A stretch of 29,011 nucleotides of DNA from Hymenopellis radicata (taxonomy: Eukaryota > Basidiomycota > Agaricomycetes > Agaricales > Physalacriaceae): contig JADNRX010000623.1 in NCBI GenBank assembly GCA_015501595.1, positions 1 through 29,011 of the forward strand, in the 5' to 3' direction. The notes below the pieces were generated by a model, which worked only from the letters and a program-made list of their open reading frames with translations, was not told where the DNA came from and made no database searches. The first letter of the stretch is position 1. The number at the start of each line of letters is the position of its first letter. Below, piece by piece: positions 10,381 through 20,164 of this stretch. Made by a program: the position numbers and the translations under genes.

Positions 10381-11723
10381 TAGTCTAGTGTTTAAGTCCG
10401 GGTCTGTACCGTGATTGGGTTTATTACATAAGTCACCCATTTAAGGAGGTCACGTAAGCTCTGCCAGCCGCCTCAGCCATGCCAAAGCGCGACTTCTCGC
10501 TTAGAAGACATCAGGGAGAGATGAAGTTCAAGTAGCGGCAAACTGGTGAATTAGTAACTACTGAGTATGACATATTTTGTAGCTACAACATGGAATATAT
10601 ATGCAATAGGTTCTGATTATCGACGTATTCTATAGCCAGCTGTGTCGTCGTGCTTGCTATGGCCGTGTCGCCGTGCCATGGGCTGTCTCCCAGTCGCCAT
10701 ATCTGAGTCGCTGTGTCAGATGTCCTAGTAATTGTATCGCCGTGCTCGCTGTGCCCGTGTCATCGTGCTCGCAGCCATGTCGTTGTCATCATACTCGCAG
10801 TTCCCGTGTCGTCGTACTCGCTGTGCCTGCATCGTCGTACTCGCTTTGCCCACGTCGTCGTGCTGGCAGTTCCTATGTGGCCGTGCCCGTGTTGTTGTAC
10901 TTGCTTCCGCGTCGTCGTACTCGCAATTTCCGTACTCGCTGTGCCTCTGGGCCCGTACTCGCCATACCCGCGTAGCCGTGCTCGCCGTACCCGTGTAGCC
11001 GTGCTCGCCATACCCGCGTCGCCGTGCTTGCCATATACGTATCGTCGTGTTGTCGTGCTCTGCCCACCATACCCGCGTCACCGTGCTCACTCCTTCAACT
11101 TGCGCATCGTCTCTTGCATTGTTAACGGGAAAGATCTCATATCCTCCAAGCTCCTGCGTTAGATCGTGCTTGTGCCCTTCGTTGGCTTTTCGTAGCAGAG
11201 GCGGGGCAATGTAGGCGCCATATCCCATTGCAAGCGTTGACGCAGAGTACATCGTGCGGAGTATATCAACATATGAAAGGAAGCTAGAACAAGGTTTAGT
11301 ACGGATAGAGCGTTATGCGCCGTACGTACCGTTTGCCATTCTTGACCCCACCAACAAGCAGAGAGTTCCAGAGTCATCTTGGACCGGTGCGTATACATGA
11401 CCTAGGAGAGGTCCTTTGTATTTCCTTTGGATCGAGGTTGCGCTCGTCTTGTGAGTTCATCGAGGATGAATTGGATGTATCGAAAGTCGGACATGTCGCC
11501 GCCTGCGCCAATGATGGTGTAATCGAGACAAACCGCCTAAAAGACCAGGGCACAATGTGGGCGGAAACAGAATACACGTCGCCCGATCGGGCCGATCCCG
11601 TTAGCTTATGTAATAAGCTCAATCGCGGTACAGGCCCCAACTTAATCGACAGACTCTATACACATCGATCAACCTCACATTACAAAATCGATCGTGTATA
11701 TAGCGTCTGTTTTCAAGAGACTA
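10381..11723. mobile_element. 1,343-bp non-autonomous DNA transposon with 9-bp target duplication (MULE-like)
   Basis: The sequence GTTGAGCAG occurs at 10372-10380 and again at 11724-11732, directly flanking this block. Removing the block and one copy rejoins the gypsy pol frame without loss. The block begins TAGTCT and ends AGACTA. Further in, CTGTACCGTGATTGGGTTTA and TTACATAAG at the left match, inverted, CTGTACCGCGATTGAGCTTA and TTACATAAG at the right. The right arm holds about 75 extra bases between the tip and this match. A 9-bp duplication and long imperfect inverted ends suggest a Mutator-like element. No transposase is encoded; the interior is mostly a minisatellite. Confidence 0.8.
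10640..11090. repeat. degenerate ~24-bp minisatellite inside the DNA transposon
   Basis: Imperfect tandem repeats built on GTGTCGTCGTACTCGCTGTG-like units, rich in CG and TCG, with later units reading CGTAGCCGTGCTCGCC. Open frames of 80-175 codons on both strands are by-products of the repeat and show no domain. Confidence 0.7.
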
Positions 11724-11732
11724 GTTGAGCAG

Positions 11733-12437
11733 TATGCAATCTGCATTATCATCTTTAACCCCCTCTTTATGGTCTGGGCGGCGAGAAAGGGGATCGCTGT
11801 GGTTCAGGGTTCCTCGTTTGTGAATCAGTTCAAAGTCAAAATATGTAAGGAATAATGCCCATCGGGCTTGACGGCGACTCAGCTTCTGGGACTGCATAAA
11901 GTACTTGAGGTTCTTGTGGTCGGTGATGATCTCAACCTTATGATGAGCGCCCTCGAGGTAGTGTCGCCAATCCTCCAGCGCTCAGATAATTACAAGAAGC
12001 TCCTTATCATGGATATCATAGTTGCGCTGCGTCTCGTTGAGCGACTTGGACAGGAATGCGCAAGGGTGCCACTGCTCGTCATCTCCTTGTTGATAAAGGG
12101 TGGCACCAGTCACGAAGTCAGACACGTCTGCTTCCACACGATAGGGTTTATCAGGGTCGGGCATCATTAGAACGGGAGCAGAGGTGAACACATCTTTGAG
12201 GGCCTGAAAGGCCGTTTGCGATGAGGGATTCCAGTTCTACATCTGATCCTTCTTGGTAAGATCAAAGAGCGGTCGAGCAATCTTGGAGAAATCCTTGATG
12301 AAACATCGATAGAAGTTACCGAACCCTAGGAATGCTTGTACGTCTTTGACTCATTTTGGGGTTGGCCACTGAGAGACGCCCGACACTTTGACGGGATCCA
12401 TGCGAAGGGCGTTGTGAGAGATGATAAGCCTCAAGAA
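11733..12437 (-). pseudogene. gypsy reverse transcriptase end and RNase H, three in-frame stops
   Basis: The minus-strand frame starts in the reverse transcriptase thumb ([31 protein letters not shown]), continues into RNase H (VEADVSDFVTGATLYQQ with the first Asp, [38 protein letters not shown]) and ends at SRRPDHKEG, just before the inserted DNA transposon. Stops: TGA at 12351-12353, TAG at 12237-12239 and TGA at 11982-11984. The two TGA stops sit where arginine codons are expected. After the insertion the frame resumes in the integrase part at 10380. Confidence 0.88.
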
Positions 12438-12488
12438 CTCGATTAGAGGGAGGCACGAGTGGTAAGTCCTTGCAGGTACTTACAAGTA

Positions 12489-12742
12489 CTGTACTATTAC
12501 ACGCAAGTCTTCGCATAACGGGTAACGGGGGCCTGTGAAATGAAGAGTTCATGCTACCATAACATGTAACGGCCAAAATTGGGCCCCAGGTAAGGCCCAA
12601 AAAGGAAATTTTTAAGGCGGCGGCTATTGCCGCCGCTTCCGCCTGTCCATATAAGGAAATTGGACCCTGAATGAAGAGCAACGTCTGTGAAGAGTATGCA
12701 TAACGAGTAACGCCCCATGAAGACTAGGTCGTAATAGTACAG
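12489..12742. mobile_element. 254-bp MITE with CTGTACTATTAC ends, TA target duplication
   Basis: Left end CTGTACTATTAC followed by AGTCTTC; the right end is the inverted equivalent. TA flanks lie at 12487-12488 and 12743-12744. Sub-terminal CATAACGGGTAACG and CATAACGAGTAACG also pair. The core holds a GGCGGCGGC..GCCGCCGC hairpin like the GC-rich core of the 233-bp family, but the rest differs, so it is a related but distinct family. Confidence 0.75.
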
Positions 12743-12779
12743 TATTGATGTCACCCGGGTGGTGCCGCACCCGGCACCC

Positions 12780-13045
12780 GGATGGCAAGTATAGGGTTTG
12801 AAAGTTAGGTTAGTTAACCAGTTAGTAACCGCTCATTAACCCTAACCTAACCACCTCTAACTGATATAACAGTTAAGGATCTTAACCGGTTTCAGCAGTT
12901 AGAGGTGGTTACGGTTATAGGTTAAAAAATATTTCAGATATCCTATAACTGCTAGTTAGGGTTATTGACCGGTTACAACTGCACTAACCGCTATATCGGT
13001 TATAGCGGTTATAACCAGTTATTAACCGGTTTAACCAATCAAATC
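12780..13045. repeat. TTAACC/GGTTAA-rich degenerate repeat tract with telomere-like words
   Basis: A short-word repeat of TTAACCGGTT, GGTTATAACC and TTAACCCTAACCTAACC type with many small palindromes and no coding potential. It includes CCCTAACC words like telomere repeats, but it is not a regular array. Confidence 0.65.
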
Positions 13046-13065
13046 ACGAAAATCGAAAAGAAGGT

Positions 13066-13143
13066 TGCCATGAGTGGGAATTGAACCCACATACTGCTGT
13101 TGAAACACAGCAGGAGCTCATCTATCTGAGCCACAGCCGCCGC
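13066..13143 (-). tRNA. tRNA-like sequence (tRNA pseudogene or SINE head)
   Basis: The minus strand shows an A-box-like TGGCTCAGATAGATGAGC, a D stem GCTC/GAGC, an anticodon-like hairpin TGCTG/CAGCA with an 8-nt loop, and a good T arm GTGGG-TTCAATT-CCCAC. The acceptor ends do not pair well and the anticodon loop is not 7 nt, so I do not assign an amino acid. It sits in repeat-rich DNA. A tRNA-derived SINE head or a decayed tRNA are both possible. Confidence 0.45.
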
Positions 13144-13144
13144 A

Positions 13145-13480
13145 AGCTCTATCAATTTTTAGGTCTCATAGGCCCTCTTTGCTCACACCCAAACAAGTAT
13201 GGTAACTGCGTGCATGTACCTCATAATGGTCATGCACGCCACTTACCAAGTCAAATGATTAACTGACACACTACTCCTAACAAAAAATCATTGACAGACT
13301 TATTCTTATTAATAATCAAAGACATCATAGCTCCTCTCCAGTCATACTCTGATAGGTATAGCAAGTGCGTGAAGTACATGCATACTATTTAATGATTAAC
13401 AGATGGATGTCCCACAAATCCATTCATGCTCGATGAGCATCCCTGGGCAATGGCACAGGGATACTCAACCGTGCATGAGC
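13145..13480. repeat. AT-rich tract with a diverged internal duplication
   Basis: Two related blocks, about 13190-13270 and 13350-13410, share GTGCGTG..GTACATGCAT-like words and end in ATGATTAAC(T/A)GA. No coding signal. This could be the body of a SINE whose head is the tRNA-like sequence. Confidence 0.35.
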
Positions 13481-13485
13481 ACTGA

Positions 13486-13560
13486 CTGAGGGTGGGGTGG
13501 TGGGTGGTGGGAGCAGTGGAGGTGGTGGTGAAGGTGCTGGGAGTGGTGGTGGGAGTGCTA
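13486..13560. repeat. GGT/GGTGG microsatellite (G-rich)
   Basis: A purine-skewed run of GGTGG, GGTGGTGGG and similar words on the plus strand. Several GGG and GG runs could form a quadruplex. No coding signal. Confidence 0.65.
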
Positions 13561-13564
13561 ATGG

Positions 13565-13865
13565 TGCATCAGGAAACTGCTTTTAGCCTCAATGTGCCTC
13601 AACACACAGGCATTTACTTAAGGCTCTTGAGGTGTGTATGGGCTCTCAAGACTGTTAAGATGCCTTAAAGGCATAGCATCATACCTTAGTGCACTTTGAG
13701 TAGTCTTCAGCTGCCTTGAGAATCAGCATCTAGCGACAATTGCTTTAGAATGAACAGAGGCAACTTGAGACAGTACTCACCCGTACAACACACTTGAGGA
13801 ACATCAAAACACATTGAAGCAGGCACTCATATTGTTAAGGACTTTAAGTTGGGTTGAAGCAAATT
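13565..13865 (-). repeat. dispersed CAAGG/CCTTG-rich repeat, copy 1 (diverged)
   Basis: Dense in CTTGAGG, CCTTAA and CTCAAG words, like three other blocks in this window (17117-17425, 20165-20515, 24230-24500). The order of the words best fits the reverse orientation, but divergence is high. Confidence 0.5.
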
Positions 13866-13929
13866 ATATTTTGCCCAGGTGGCATGCACATCAAAAGAAT
13901 ACGAGTAAGACCCTACTCTAAAAATCGAG

Positions 13930-15410
13930 GCTGCGGCGTGCCTGACGTGACTAGACTAGCAGGCATTCATCAAGGTACGTAAGAGGCACAGACAACGGAG
14001 GAGAATATTTCGTCGAGGCGACGCACTGTGCAAGTGCACAGTGGCCAGACCCCGTTCGAAAACACCCAGGTGAGCTTCCTGCAAGATGCAGACTCCCGCG
14101 GTGAACGAGAGCCACGAGCTGAAGTCTGTAATACATATTGCTTCCGCGGTACAGAATGTTGCTTTGGGAATCTAAACGACGTCGGTGGAGCTGCCAAAGC
14201 GTGGAAGTCGACGAGACGCGCGGTATTCGCGCACTGGTAAGAGTCGGTCGCATAATTCATTGAACGCGCCGGCGCAGCGCAACGTCAAATCCGCTGGCTT
14301 TGCAGAACAACGCCTTGTCGGAGCATCCACCACGGACACCATCCAGCCCAAGCACCCGAGTACGATGGAACGTCGTCGTTAGCGGGCGTCAATATGGAGA
14401 ATATATGCGCACCTTTGCATCGGAAAAGTCGCAGTGTTTCATGTACGTCGAGGTCGGCTACATTGCCAGGGACTGGACGAGGGGGTAGGGTTGGGAGGAG
14501 TAGCCTGTATATCGAGATATATGAGTTTTGAACCGATACAGAGCGTGTCGATGTCTGCATAAGTCGTAGCCACCGTCGGCGGTGGGCGATATCGTGAAGG
14601 GCGTAATGTACGTTGCGGTGGTGGTAACGCCGGATTTGAGGGCGACGACTTGATGAAGCCGAGTACGCGGACAATGAGCTGGACAGAAACGACGGTGAGC
14701 AAAGAACACGCACTACTCCGCTTGGAAGGATATGGCCGCTCGCTATCTCCTATTCCCATATCCGCCGCAGGTCGTCGCGGCGGTAGACGAGCGTGGACGG
14801 CTCTCTCGGTGTCAACGGCTCCCATCGCTCTTGGCGACTGAATCCTTTCCGCAACGCGTCAAGACCATCGCCAGGCATGCAAGGCGGCAGATTGCTCGAG
14901 TACGCCGTAGCATAGCCCGACGAGAATGAGGGTACAACACGGCTCTAGTATCAACTGTAAAGAATCCTCGTTTGCGGGCGTCGTCCTCGTTTGACCGTGC
15001 TTGTATCGAGAAATCACGAAAATGCGGCCTGCCACAGGGCTTACGCGTCCCGAAACGAACGTCGTCCAAAATAGCAGTCGAACAGGCAAAGTCAGCAGGC
15101 AAAAAGGACCTTGACCTCGGAGGTGGAAGCCGGTGCAGAGAGAGGACGTCGCGGAGTCGATGGTGGTGGTGAGAGTCAGAGAGAGACGACATGAACAGCG
15201 CTTGATCGCTGTTCGGCTCGCCGGGCCGGGTATCGTTCGTCTCGACGTAGAGACCAGACACGAGCATATTGGGAATAGTAAATGGTGCATTCCATCGAGA
15301 GTAGAAATTTTGAGGACTACACGGAGAATTCAGCAAGGACCAGTTGAACGATGAGTACATATGACACTTGCTATGCTTACAGTCGAAGTGATATACCTTC
15401 ACTCACCTAA
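13930..15410 (-). other. GC-rich, coding-like tract of unknown identity
   Basis: Base composition and overlapping minus-strand frames (longest 14812-15402, 196 codons, plus frames at 14439-14825 and 13951-14260) suggest former or frame-broken coding sequence. One segment is hydrophobic (LLTVVSVQLIVRVLGFIK). I recognise no domain and could not join the frames with plausible introns. It may be a decayed membrane protein gene; that is only a guess. Confidence 0.3.
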
Positions 15411-15424
15411 AAAATGCACATTTT

Positions 15425-16135
15425 AGAAGTTGTTTCTATTTCCTCCTCTCATTTCATCCCGCTGGGTCCGAAAGGGCAGCGCGGCCTCGTTTGCGTGCTG
15501 GAGCTATCCCGATGTTGATCCCGCCACCCAAAATGGCAGCGATCGAACACCATCACTCTTCTGTATTCCACCACCACGACCGTCGACGACTACGACACAC
15601 CGTCGCTATGCCACAGCTGCCTCTCAAGGTCGTCTCTCTTGCGGCTGGCGACTCTGATCTTAGCGAGTCTTACAGCGGATCCAGATAGGGAGATGTTTTT
15701 GAGATATGTAGGGATGTTATTCTGAATGGGAAGGCGCTGGTGAATGCGGCGGCGAGCAGTGTGTCAAGAGAGCCTGAACAGGCAGACAAGGAGCAAGGCT
15801 GTACGACGTCGCGGACGTGTATATTCTTTCCAGGTGCGTAGCTTTTCTTGTGAATAGATCTGGCCCGTACTGATGGCTTCATTATCATACGCCAGCAGTG
15901 GACACCGCAATAATAATGACTCTGCGGGACATCAAGTACGGACGCCTCCCCATACTGCGTCTCCATGACCAGTGACGGCATTGTTGCCGTCAATGAAATC
16001 TAGGACCACTTCTCCTTGCTGTCGTTACTTTATCTGGGTCGTATAACCGTTCTGCGATTACCCGCGCGTTCACGTTCATCGGATGGATACCTGTGAATGT
16101 CGGTTTTGCTGTGAACGCGGTTGTTCTAGCACGAC
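15425..16135 (+). other. possible gene fragment, no family recognised
   Basis: Contains a plausible GT..AG intron (about 15833-15899, GTGCGTAG to CGCCAG) between short frames, but the frames stop soon on both sides (for example LRDIKYGRLPILRLHDQ then stop). This could be remnants of a spliced gene. A copy of the GCGGCCTCGTTTG word found in the foldback elements lies near 15481. Confidence 0.25.
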
Positions 16136-16750
16136 GTGCAAGAGTGTTTGGAGCTCTCACAATTTGCTGCTAAAATCCTTTCAAGTTCCTTTACCGTCGG
16201 GCCCGACGGCCGGGCCACATATGACCACGTGAGTGTTGACTTTTCTTCGATCGCATTTCAAAGTCCGATCTCGTCATACCTTCGCTTCACCCGCACCTTG
16301 GACGATGTCGGCGCCTTCCCCTTGCACCCTCTCGACGCTCCCGACCTACGACACCATGATCACGATCTCAACAACCACGCCAGCAACTGCTACGACGGCC
16401 ACAACGACCCCCTCATTTTGAGCAATAACGCCGCTACGACAATGCCCTCGATTACCACTGCGACAAGCCCCTCAACTGCGATTGAGACGACCACTACGAT
16501 TGCGACCGCGACGACACCCTCGACTGCGACCGCGACGACACCCTCGACTGCGACCGCGACGATGCCCTCAACTGCGACTGCGACGACACCCTCGACTGCG
16601 ACTGCGACAACACCCTCGACTGCAACTGTGACGCCGCCCTCGACCGCACCACGACCCAAACGATGCCACGACCACAACGATCCCATGGCCACAACGATTC
16701 TGCGACTGCACGACTACAAGGATTCCGCGACCGCACGACCGCGACGATAA
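16136..16750 (+). other. 204-codon frame with Thr/Ala/Pro/Ser octapeptide repeats, probably repeat-derived
   Basis: The frame contains an unremarkable N-terminal ~95 residues followed by repeats of the type TPSTATAT. The repeat unit is 24 bp, so any frame through it stays open. No signal peptide or domain. Mucin-like low complexity proteins exist in fungi, but open frames also occur on the other strand here, so coding is doubtful. Confidence 0.3.
16502..16645. repeat. 24-bp tandem repeat, six units
   Basis: Units begin GCGACCGCGACGACACCCTC and start at 16502, 16526, 16550, 16574, 16598 and 16622, diverging slightly. The unit length is a multiple of three and encodes TATATTPS-like octapeptides. 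Confidence 0.9.
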
Positions 16751-17116
16751 GGATACATATACTCGTGACAATGCCTACAACCACGTTGACAAACGCTGTC
16801 ACCCTCGGCGCGCCTACGCTCGACCAACACAAACGCCACCTGCTCCGCGACCAAGATGAGCTCGACGTCAGAGGACGATGCGGATCCTCGAGGACCTCGT
16901 ACAATGACGAGGAATATCCCAGATGGCTAAGGATGAGGATGGGATGGTGACCGTGAATGATAGTATGGACGATGCATGTGCAGGGATGAGGTGTATTCTA
17001 CACAGTGAAGTGGCCGACACAGATGCTTCTTGAGTTTTAGTATTTGCTATTATGTACCCATCTGTTGTATACATATAGATAGAGGCTTTTTGTCGTGCAA
17101 ATAATGACTCTTTTTG

Positions 17117-17425
17117 TTGCTTTATGAGTTACTTTTGAGATGTATCAGCTTGCTCTGGGTTTTCCTTGGGCAGTATTGAGTCTTTCTTAAACAGTCTTGA
17201 GTGTGCTTCACCGCAAAGGTAGAATATTGGTAGATCTTGAGGTGTCTTACAGGAGGTTCAGGGCTCCTTAGAGGCATCCTGAGGCACCTTGAGGCAGGGG
17301 GTACCGCCGAACCTGTATTCAAGGCACCTCACTAGCATCAGCACTTCGGCCACCTCAAGGAGCCTATGTGCCCTCAAGATACCTTAGAACACCTTGAGGC
17401 CTGGACCTCTTTTCGTGATGTGGTG
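17117..17425 (+). repeat. dispersed CAAGG/CCTTG-rich repeat, copy 2; left outer arm of a nested inverted structure
   Basis: Landmarks include TTTTCCTTGGGCAGTATTGA, GGCACCTTGAGGCAGGGGG, CCGCCGAACCTG, GTGCCCTCAAGATACCTTAG and CACCTTGAGGCCTGGACC, then TTTTCGTGATG. The same landmarks occur inverted, in the same order, at 20165-20515. Confidence 0.8.
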
Positions 17426-17445
17426 GGATGAAATATAAACTACGC

Positions 17446-17560
17446 CGCCTAAGAAGTAGCACGGTATGGCGGGTAACCGACGGTATGACGGGTCGGGTAG
17501 TCCGCGGGACGGGTACGGTACCAGATCAGCCATACCGCGGTATACCGCCACATACCGTGC
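17446..17560. repeat. ACGGTA/ACGGGT-rich tract, copy 1
   Basis: Short words such as ACGGTATGGCGGGTAACCG, CGGGTCGGGTAG and GGTATACCG with many small palindromes. A like tract lies at 18410-18500. They bracket an 850-bp GC-rich block. Confidence 0.5.
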
Positions 17561-18409
17561 TCAGTACTTGCCTATTATGAATATACAGTTTTTGAGGATT
17601 TTTCAAGATTTCTTTGGACTCAAACGACCCCAACATCGCCTAGAAACGACGTTGCGGAAGAATATCCCCTGATCGCCGAGCTGGCCGACCGTCCCGGCAC
17701 TTGCCGGATAACGATCGATCTGCTCCGATCTCAACTCTTGCCTCCTTCCACCACAACACGATCTCCTCATCGTGTTCGTCGGCCCCAGAAAATTTTCTGG
17801 GGCTTCTCTGACTTGTTTTATGTCTTCTGTTTTGCTCTCCTGGCGCGGTTTGGCTGTGCGCCGGCTGCTGCGCCCTCGGATACATTCCGGGGCGCATTCT
17901 GGTGCTCGTCTGCGCGACGGCACCGATCCGACAACCATCCGCGACGCGTAAGCCCTCTGAACGAGGCCGCCGTACTGCCGACAGATGTGCGCGGGTTCCC
18001 GGAATCACAACGACAATACTGAGGACGACGCGGGTGCGATGCCTGGTGTCTCTCTGCGGCCCCGCCTTCAGGACTGCGTAAGCCCTCAGGACGAGGCTGC
18101 CTTACTACTGGACAGCGAGAGCCGCGGCGATGTGATGGATTTGTGGGCTGGACGGCGTCGCGGACGCATCCAGCCCAAAAACGATGCGCATTTTTGTATC
18201 TGTTTTATTCTAATGTTCATTTAGCTTCTCTATTCATCCCGTCTGGGTCACCGCGCTCTCCTTTGAATCCCACCGTCTTCTCGCGCCATTCTCTCGAATC
18301 TCCCCCACATTCCCCCCCCTCTCGCCTCCATCGTGCATCATGCATGTCGATGAGCCCTGTGCAATTGCTCGGGGCTTGTCGGCAGGCACGAATACTGCTC
18401 GTGGAGTCG
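17561..18409. other. GC-rich block between two ACGGTA tracts, no gene recognised
   Basis: Contains short frames only. Two copies of a GCGTAAGCCCTC..GACGAGGC-type word (near 17947 and 18074) match a word in the arms of both foldback elements, so this is probably a related transposon fragment. Confidence 0.4.
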
Positions 18410-18500
18410 ACGGGTAACGGTATCCTACGGTATACCGTGTACCGACCCGTACCCGCATACCGTCAGTGCGGTTGACGGTATTGGCGGGTCGGGTAGACGG
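18410..18500. repeat. ACGGTA/ACGGGT-rich tract, copy 2
   Basis: Contains GACGGGTAACGGTAT, GGTATACCGTGTACCG and GGCGGGTCGGGTAG, echoing the tract at 17446-17560. Confidence 0.5.
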
Positions 18501-18546
18501 AGTTGAGGTCTTACCTGCGGTATTACCCGGGCTATTCCTTAACGCC

Positions 18547-20032
18547 GCCTGACAATCATCAGCGCAGGAGAGGCGACAATTGTCGGGCTCTGAGTAGTCC
18601 CAGTGGTTGTTGATTCATCCTGTGAGGGTCAAGGCCAAGGCGTACTGCAGTAACAAAGAAAAAATACGCATCTTCATGATGCCGCCTGCCTGCAGACAGT
18701 GCGGTATCTAGTTCTATAGCCAATACCAAAGTCCTTTGCCTAGCAAGGCTTCTCCATTATCGTGGTTGAAGATTTGCAGCCTCGTTCGAGGGCTTACACG
18801 TCCTGTGGGGCCGCCGGGGCTCTTCAAGCCCACAGACAGAGTCAGATTAAAGGAGATGACATAAAGTCAGTCTCCAAGACAGTAGGCGACAACACAAAGT
18901 TGATCACCGAGGAACTAGCTTGATAGTGGTGGTGGTTGAAGGGAGAGAATGAGCCTTTGATCACCATATGGATCCAATCTGTACACTAGTGATCAGATCA
19001 TCGAGTACTGGAGATTTGTCTGAAACTTTTTTTGGGACCTCTCCTTTTGATATTAAGCCCAATGCACACTATTTGAAAGTGAGAAAAAATATATTTCTAT
19101 CTATAATGAATACTTATTTGATTGAAAAGACAGTCGAACAACTGGTAGAGATATTATTGCTAGTGATTAAATGATCATACTGTAGTATTACTACCATAGG
19201 TTCGCGTCACAGGTCACGAGGCCTCATGATGCGAACCTAATTGTAGTTGGTCACTAGGTCACAGGGCCCTGTGAACATGTCTAAAATCGATCACAAATCT
19301 GACTTCATCTAAATTTTGCTTCTTCGGTCCAATTTTAGTAGTTTTTTCTTCTATTTTACTCTATTTATAATGAAAATTATCTATTTCTGCAGTTTACATC
19401 TACTTTATAGGTAAAATTAAGCTAAAAAAGCAGAAAGTTAAAAATCTCAATGAACATAATTTTTTTTAGGTCACACACTTTTGGCCAGCATGAACATGCC
19501 ACTTAACATGTTCATGAGGTCACAGGTCACACCCTGTGAACCTATGGTCGAAATACTACAGTATAAGTAATCAATGATTAACGAACTGATCATTCGAGTG
19601 GTGATCATGATGCATTTTAGTAAGTGATCTCTGTCTTCAACCATCACCACCTCAAGACGCCCACACCCCGATGACTCGACCTTGGGACGCGGGTCTTCCG
19701 GGCGTCTTTCTTCTTTCATCTACCTCTTTTTTGCCCATTTTTCCTGGATATGCGGGCTTGAAGAGCCCGGCAGCCCCGCAGGACGCGTAAGCCCTTGAAC
19801 AAGGCTGCAAATCTTCAACCACAATAATGGAGAAGCCTTGCTAGGTAGAGGACTTCAGTATTGGTTATGGAACTAGACACTGCACTGTCTGCAGGCAGGC
19901 GGCGTCATAAAGATGCATTTTTTTTCTTTGTTACTGCAGTGAGCCATTGACCACCACAGGATGAATCAACGACCACTGGGACCACTCAGAGCCTGACAAT
20001 TGTCGCCTCTGCCATGCTGATAATTGTCAGGC
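18547..20032. mobile_element. foldback element A with ~400-bp inverted arms
   Basis: Left arm about 18547-18960 and right arm about 19610-20032 are inverted copies. Shared landmarks from outside in: GCCTGACAAT, GCGACAATTGTC, GATTCATCCTGTG, CTGCAGTAACAAAGAAAAAA, GCCTGCCTGCAGACAGTGC, CTAGCAAGGCTTCTCCATTA, GGTTGAAGATTTGCAGCCT and the small hairpin GGGCTCTTCAAGCCC (18817-18831 and 19754-19768). Beyond the hairpin the left arm is more diverged. No transposase is seen. The interior is only ~650 bp, over half of it a MITE at 19180-19561. Target duplication was not found. Confidence 0.8.
19180..19561. mobile_element. 382-bp MITE with CTGTAGTATT ends, TA target duplication, inside foldback element A
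   Basis: Left end CTGTAGTATTACTACCATAG and right end inverted CTGTAGTATTTCGACCATAG, then GGTTC.. and repeated GTCACAGGTCAC words; TA flanks at 19178-19179 and 19562-19563. It has an AT-rich core without coding. The ends begin CTGTA like the 233-bp family, but the core is different. Confidence 0.8.
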
Positions 20033-20164
20033 AGGTGAGGTGGTCTATTAGTTGAGGTTTCATGCTAGGCACCACTGCTGTCTTTATGACAGCGGCAGAG
20101 GACTACAATGACTCCGGGACACAACAACGACAATTTGCAACTCCAGGAGAGGATGATGAAGGAA

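Larger units (their letters stand above)
8695..12437 (-). mobile_element. truncated Ty3/gypsy chromovirus (chromodomain LTR retrotransposon)
   Basis: Read on the minus strand from 12437 down: the reverse transcriptase end, RNase H, integrase with an HHCC zinc finger and DDE core, and a C-terminal chromodomain, followed by a polypurine tract and the start of the 3' LTR. Gag, protease, most of the reverse transcriptase and the 5' LTR are missing. The homology stops abruptly near 12437, about 50 bp before a MITE. The body is split by a separate DNA transposon at 10381-11723. Five in-frame stops make it inactive. Confidence 0.9.

Noticed and set aside
10725..11252. 175-codon frame on the minus strand inside the 10.4-11.7 kb transposon
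   Set aside because: Its C-terminal two thirds are translated minisatellite and frames are open on both strands; no transposase motif is present.
12782..13045. True chromosome end
   Set aside because: Telomere-like words are irregular, mixed in both orientations and flanked by ordinary sequence on both sides.
13081..13266. 61-codon plus-strand frame beginning in the tRNA-like sequence
   Set aside because: The start overlaps a structured tRNA-like element and the frame lies in AT-rich repeat.
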